This document shows positions 18,757-22,502 of a stretch of DNA of 22,502 nucleotides, piece after piece (the first letter of the stretch is position 1; the number at the start of each line of letters is the position of its first letter). The notes under the pieces are model-generated. The model made no database searches and was not told the DNA's origin. It saw only the letters and a program-made list of their open reading frames with translations. This stretch comes from Scenedesmus sp. ARA3 (lineage: Eukaryota; Chlorophyta; Chlorophyceae; Sphaeropleales; Scenedesmaceae), in assembly GCA_004335835.1 (NCBI GenBank), contig RWJK01001168.1:23079-45580 (forward strand), written 5' to 3'. A program made the translations under genes and the position numbers.

Positions 18757-20307
18757 ATGGGCTCTCTGAATGACAAAGGTTGTGCAATGGTGGCCTTTGA
18801 GCTGTTTTGGTGGCTGGATGACTTGCACCTCGAGACAGAGGTCACTGGCAGTAATGAGCCACCAAACCTATATCGTCACCAGCCGCTGCTGGCAGATGCA
18901 GCAGCATCAGTCTGTTGTGATCCCTGTCTGTGCTCTGTTCCAGCTGGCCCGCGTTTGTGGTTTATCTTACTGCTGGTGCGTACAACACTGTACAAACGGG
19001 AACGACAATGTTAAGTGATTGATTGATGAGCGCCTGTGATAGGTGATTGGTTTGTGCTTACCATGTTCATGAACAAAACTGCATGTGCCTAAGTTGATGA
19101 TTGGCGCTGCGCTGCAACATTGCGCAGTCAACCACGAACAGCTTTCCTGCATTGTCAGATGGACTGGGTGTATCCTGCTCACTAGGCTTTCACAGTGTGC
19201 GTTTGTTTGTTGATCGGGCGTCAACAAAGGAAGCTGCCGCGCTGAAAGATTGCGCACAGCTGCCGACTGCGTCAAGAGATGCAAGTGCCACTGGATGCAT
19301 CTCTGTCTGTTACAACACGTCATAACCCTGGCCTTGCAGTGGTGTCCAACATGCCGTAAACACATCACCTGCAACTTCACAAGCAGCAGAAGTGCAGCTG
19401 AAAGCTGCTGCAGCCGTTCCTCACACCATTCACGATGTGTGTGTTACATGTGTACGATGGGGACACAGTGATATAGTGTAACGCACACGATGGGGACACA
19501 CCCCGTTTCCAGCCAATGACAGGCTCATTGGGCAACCACTACAACAGCCATCCACTGCATCTGGCCAGTGACTCTAGCGCATTGATTGGGGATGCTAGAC
19601 CAGCATCAGCCTGCTGGCCATGCCGTTGTGATGGCTCACTGAATTTTTGTTGTTGTTGTTACCAGGGGGGACGAAATCCTACTGGCTAGTCACACGCAGC
19701 AGCCAGGCGAACCCGACTGCAGGGGACACAAAGGCAATGCCTCCACCAGCAAGAAACGTCTAACACCCCTATACAGGAGGTGCCCAGCGCCCGGACCAAA
19801 AAATAAGCAGAGGAGTTGAACCCCCACACCCCCTTGGCGTGCTACAGCTCAATTGCATGCTGCACACACCCTCTCACTGATTGAAGAGGATACGTGGCCT
19901 GCCAACTTGTTGACGTGCTGAGCATAACGTGTCACAGCCAGCCATCTCCTCCCTGGTTTGATGGTATGTCCAGCTAGGACTTTGGTCGCTGCTGGTGCAG
20001 CCACATAGCAACACACACGAAAGGCAAACCGCACAGTGCCCGCACATCGGCCGGGCGTGAAGCGCCACGCATGCTGCGCACTGGACAATGCGACACTCCA
20101 CATATATATGCATATGACCGCTGTTCTGGCACATCTCTGCTGTGCAGATGGGATCACTGACAGCATTCCTCCTGGTGAGCAGTGCAGCCTATTAATCCTG
20201 CAGCTTATCTTGCAGGAATAGCATTGAGTGTGCCATCCATCCAAATATGGTCAAAGGCCAACTCTTTTCAGTACAGACAACTCAAGGCATGGATTGCAGT
20301 GTATGAA
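18757..20307. other. Intergenic region, no gene recognised
   Basis: The first part is probably the 3' UTR of the secreted-protein gene; a TGTAA lies at 19477-19481. ACGATGGGGACACA occurs twice (about 19454 and 19488). From about 19650 to 19840 the sequence changes character (GTT-repeat then G/C-rich blocks) and may be part of a dispersed repeat, but no terminal repeats or target-site duplications were identified. Open frames on the minus strand (20244-19849) look non-coding. Confidence 0.5.
20196..20217. other. Short perfect hairpin
   Basis: TCCTGCA and TGCAGGA form a 7-bp perfect stem around an 8-nt loop. It lies about 90 nt before the minisatellite. No T-tract follows and no function is assigned. 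Confidence 0.5.
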
Positions 20308-20816
20308 AACAGCCCGGATCTGTCAGATCCACAGCCATGCCTGACCTGTATCTGTAAGTAGCTGTAACAGTACCCCAAACCTGCGATGGTGTTGAACTCA
20401 TGCATTTCTTCAGTAATCCTCCACTGACCAAATGCAATAACAGCCCGGATCTGTCAGATCCACAGCAACGCCTGTATCCCAAACCTGCAATGGTTTTGGC
20501 GTCGTGCAACTCTTTTGAACAATCTCCACTGACCAAATGCAAAAACAGCCCGGATCTGTCAGATCCACAGCAACGCCTGTACCCCAAACCTGCAATGGTT
20601 TTGTCGTCGTGCAACTCTTTTAAACAATCTCCACTGACAAAATGCAAAAACAGCCCGGATTCATCAGATCCACAGCAGCGCCTGTACCCCAAACCTGCGG
20701 TGATTTTGTCGTCATGCAACTCTTTTAAACAATCTCCGCTGACCAAATGCAAAAACAGCCCGGATCTGTCAGATCCACAGCAATGTCTGCAACCTAAACA
20801 TGAGACGCTGAAGTAG
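20308..20816. repeat. 105-bp minisatellite, about five units
   Basis: Units begin with AACAGCCCGGAT at 20308, 20439, 20544, 20649 and 20754. The last three intervals are exactly 105 nt; the first is 131 nt because of a roughly 26-nt insertion. Each unit contains GGATCTGTCAGATCC, a 7-bp inverted repeat with a one-base centre, disrupted in the 20649 unit. As 105 is a multiple of three, long frames stay open on both strands (plus 20400-20816 from a true ATG; minus 20752-20282). No transcript signal distinguishes them, so the array is called as a repeat, not a gene. Confidence 0.85.
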
Positions 20817-20859
20817 TCATGCGTGTCCTAACCACATAAATATGCATGTCCAAAAGACA

Positions 20860-21190
20860 TGCTCCACCGACCAAATGCATGTGTGCAAGGCGATGAAAAG
20901 GAACACACAAATCTCTGTCCAGTCGCATTATCAACACGTATGTCTCAAGCCCCAGCAAGCTATGCTCCAACGGGCAAATGCATATGAGTGAGGCAGTGGG
21001 AGTGTGGCCTGCATGCTCTTGCTCAAAGTGAACCTTGGTGCATGTGGAGGTTTCTGGGTTTTGAGCCCCAGACAGAGCTACAACCCAGCATCCAAAAAGT
21101 GCATTTGAGTGCATGTGGGTGAGGCGATGGGAGCATGCCTTGCAGGCCCTTGCTCAAAGTGAACTGTGGCGCATGCGAATCTTCTTATAT
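20860..21190. repeat. Decayed tandem repeat following the minisatellite
   Basis: Three diverged units of about 110-130 nt share a core of type CAAATGCAT...GTGAGGC(A/G)(A/G)TGGGAG, with TTGCTCAAAGTGAAC in the last two (near 21020 and 21150). The opening CTCCACCGACCAAATGCA of the first unit matches part of the 105-bp unit, so this looks like an older, eroded extension of that array. Confidence 0.55.
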
Positions 21191-21533
21191 CTTGGAACTC
21201 AAAAGAAAACCTCAAAACCGCAGTTGACACGAAGCAACAATCAATCCCCCTTGTAATCCCAACAGCGGGCCGTTGACATGGGCGCCATGCGGAAGTGCAT
21301 TCCAAACCACCAGCAATGTATATCCCGGCCACAGCAAGTCAGCAAGTGAGTAAGGCGGGACCGAAACAACAACCTTGCACACCAGAGGCGAAAGAGCACG
21401 TGCAGTGCACCAAAACCTAAAACTTGCCAAAGTAACAGGCCCACAGTCCAATGCCAGCCATGATCTGAATGCAACCCAGCAGCTGACTCGGCAGCTGACA
21501 ATGCATCACCTTGCAGCGCCCAAATTCCAAACA

Positions 21534-21586
21534 TGGATGCGCATGCCTTCATGTGTCGTGTGGATGCGCATGCCTTCATGTGTCGT
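21534..21586. repeat. 27-bp direct repeat, two copies
   Basis: A unit beginning TGGATGCGCATGCCTTCATG occurs at 21534 and 21561 without a spacer; the second copy matches over 26 bases. It contains the palindrome TGCGCA. Recent slippage or unequal exchange is the simplest explanation. Confidence 0.85.
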
Positions 21587-21771
21587 TTGACAGCCTCATT
21601 GTATGCAGGCTCGCCAGACAACCCTCACGGCGACTGAGAATCATGTCCCAGTGCTTATAGCCAAACTGTGCTCTGGCTGGGCCGGAAGTTGCACCCAGAG
21701 ATCACATCATTTTACTCAGCTGTGCACGGTACCACACAGCATGCCATGCGTTTTTTCTGCTGCCGCTGCAG

Positions 21772-21959
21772 CAGCAACAGTACCTGGATCTTTGAATGTA
21801 AACAGCAGTACGCGCCAGAGTCATTTCTCCACACAGAGCAGCGCCGTTGTCAGCAAAACACCTGTGCACAAGCTCAACATGATCACACCTTGTGACAGCC
21901 CAACCGCTGCCATGCGTGCAGCTCCACAACACTCACACCTACACCACAACCATAATTGA
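21772..21959 (+). CDS. Possible terminal exon, Ser/Thr-rich C-terminus
   Basis: After a pyrimidine-rich stretch ending in GCTGCAG, one frame runs about 62 codons to a TGA at 21957-21959: GSLNVNSSTRQSHFSTQSS, then VVSKTPVHKLNMITP and a His-rich end. Composition is protein-like, but no upstream exon was found. Its stop lies 20 nt inside the oppositely oriented exon ending at 21939. No family recognised. Confidence 0.3.
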
Positions 21960-22340
21960 GCTTGTAGCTGGCGCGTATGACTTTGTAGCTCCGGATGTGG
22001 CGGTGATGGTCAGCTTTCCAGACGCACCCCTGGCGCGGTAGCAACTCCAAACTGCTCCGTTTTTCCAAGCAGCGTGGCGAGGCCCTCCCGCACACCTGGC
22101 AAGCCCAGGAGGATGTAAGGTAAGGCCCACTGGCACACCATTGATAGGAGTATGAGTGGTAGGGTCTTGCACAACAACGGTCACTTTGAAGTAGCCACTG
22201 CCCCAGAAGTGCTGGCCTGCTGCATCTTGTGTGAAGTTTTGCGCCTTGGGGGATGGCTCGCTGCTTAGGGTGGTGGTGATGATAAGGACCGGCGTGGGCT
22301 TGCAGGGGTTGGCCAGCAGGTAGGTGTGCGCATCCCACAC
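21939..22340 (-). CDS. C-terminal exon with bacterial-Ig (Big-1-like) beta-sandwich domain
   Basis: The exon opens after GCCTGTTCAG (acceptor at 22342-22341) and runs 133 codons to a TAG at 21939. It reads VWDAHTYLLANPCKPTPVLI, then GYFKVTVVVQDPTTHTPING, VPVGLTLHPPG, a pair of Cys (RCAGGP ... WSCY), and GKLTITATSGATKS before a beta-strand end. The pattern V.V...D..T..P..GVPV.LTL...C.G, then Gly and Cys, then LTITATSG is that of Big-1-like/invasin-type Ig domains common in secreted or surface proteins. The 5' part of the gene lies beyond the right edge; the CTG tract (CAG on plus) at 22446-22502 is probably in its intron. An internal AG|GTGTGCGG near the middle could act as a donor, but the frame stays coherent without it. 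Domain call is by motif memory. Confidence 0.55.
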   Translation of the reverse strand: MWDAHTYLLANPCKPTPVLIITTTLSSEPSPKAQNFTQDAAGQHFWGSGYFKVTVVVQDPTTHTPINGVPVGLTLHPPGLARCAGGPRHAAWKNGAVWSCYRARGASGKLTITATSGATKSYAPATSSIMVVV

Positions 22341-22444
22341 CTGAACAGGCAAGCGCAAAGGCAGGAGGTGTGAGAGCAGGCACCAGAAGTGCAATGCTCT
22401 GGAGCACGTGCGCCAGCAGGTAACACCCTGATGCAGGCTTCCAT

Positions 22445-22445
<1 letters not shown>

Positions 22446-22502
<57 letters not shown>
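22446..22502. repeat. (CAG)n microsatellite at right edge
   Basis: Uninterrupted CAG units reaching the last base. Probably intronic for the minus-strand gene ending at 21939. It mirrors the tract at the left edge. Confidence 0.95.

Noticed and set aside
19790..19850. tRNA-like B box on the minus strand (GGTTCAACTCC)
   Set aside because: No A box at the right distance and no acceptor-stem pairing could be drawn.
20308..20816. CRISPR-like array
   Set aside because: Units are contiguous 105-bp repeats without unique spacers, in a eukaryotic context.

Overview
The window looks like nuclear DNA of a green alga, probably Chlorophyceae (the volvocine or Scenedesmus side). The grounds are genes split by many GT-AG introns of roughly 150-600 nt, CAG/CTG trinucleotide repeats in both exons and introns, Gln/Ala/Ser-rich proteins, a TGTAA polyadenylation-type motif, and plant/algal-type domains. 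No bacterial operon, tRNA, rRNA or CRISPR array was seen. All gene models come from reading splice sites and codon phase by eye; no transcript or database was consulted.

Layout, left to right. (1) 1-1145: CAG repeat and mostly unresolved sequence, with one weak minus-strand terminal exon at 797-690. (2) 4995-1146, minus strand: a secreted metzincin-type zinc metalloprotease in at least eight exons. Its HExxHxxGLSH motif is split by an intron between E and I. (3) 4996-5703: divergent promoter region. (4) 5704-9244, plus: a two-exon, 1131-residue protein with two hydrophobic segments, a badly eroded kinase-like middle and a C-terminal U-box. (5) 9793-9347, minus: an unidentified coding relic with one in-frame TAG. 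(6) 9985-16113, plus: an eleven-exon, 886-residue kinase-fold protein that has lost the HRD Asp, the DFG motif, the alpha-C Glu and the glycine loop, so a pseudokinase. A well-formed alternative last exon lies at 16516-16578. (7) 17295-18756, plus: a three-exon, 256-residue secreted protein with an Arg/Ser/Asp-rich tail. (8) 18757-21771: intergenic DNA with a 105-bp minisatellite and related decayed repeats. (9) 21772-21959, plus (weak) and 22340-21939, minus: two terminal exons that meet tail to tail. The minus one resembles a bacterial-Ig (Big-1-like) beta-sandwich domain. The window ends in CAG repeat, as it begins.

The most interesting signal is a repeated exon architecture. In three introns of two unrelated genes, the end of the intron plus the first 40-58 nt of the next exon is tandemly duplicated. 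The exon that fits the protein is always the 3'-most copy. The upstream copies keep the AG acceptor and the opening codons, then run into an in-frame stop. In the pseudokinase gene the far end of the same exon, including its donor, is also duplicated, in frame. The genes have no evident joint pathway. The notable point of context is two neighbouring, structurally unrelated kinase-derived proteins, both apparently catalytically dead.
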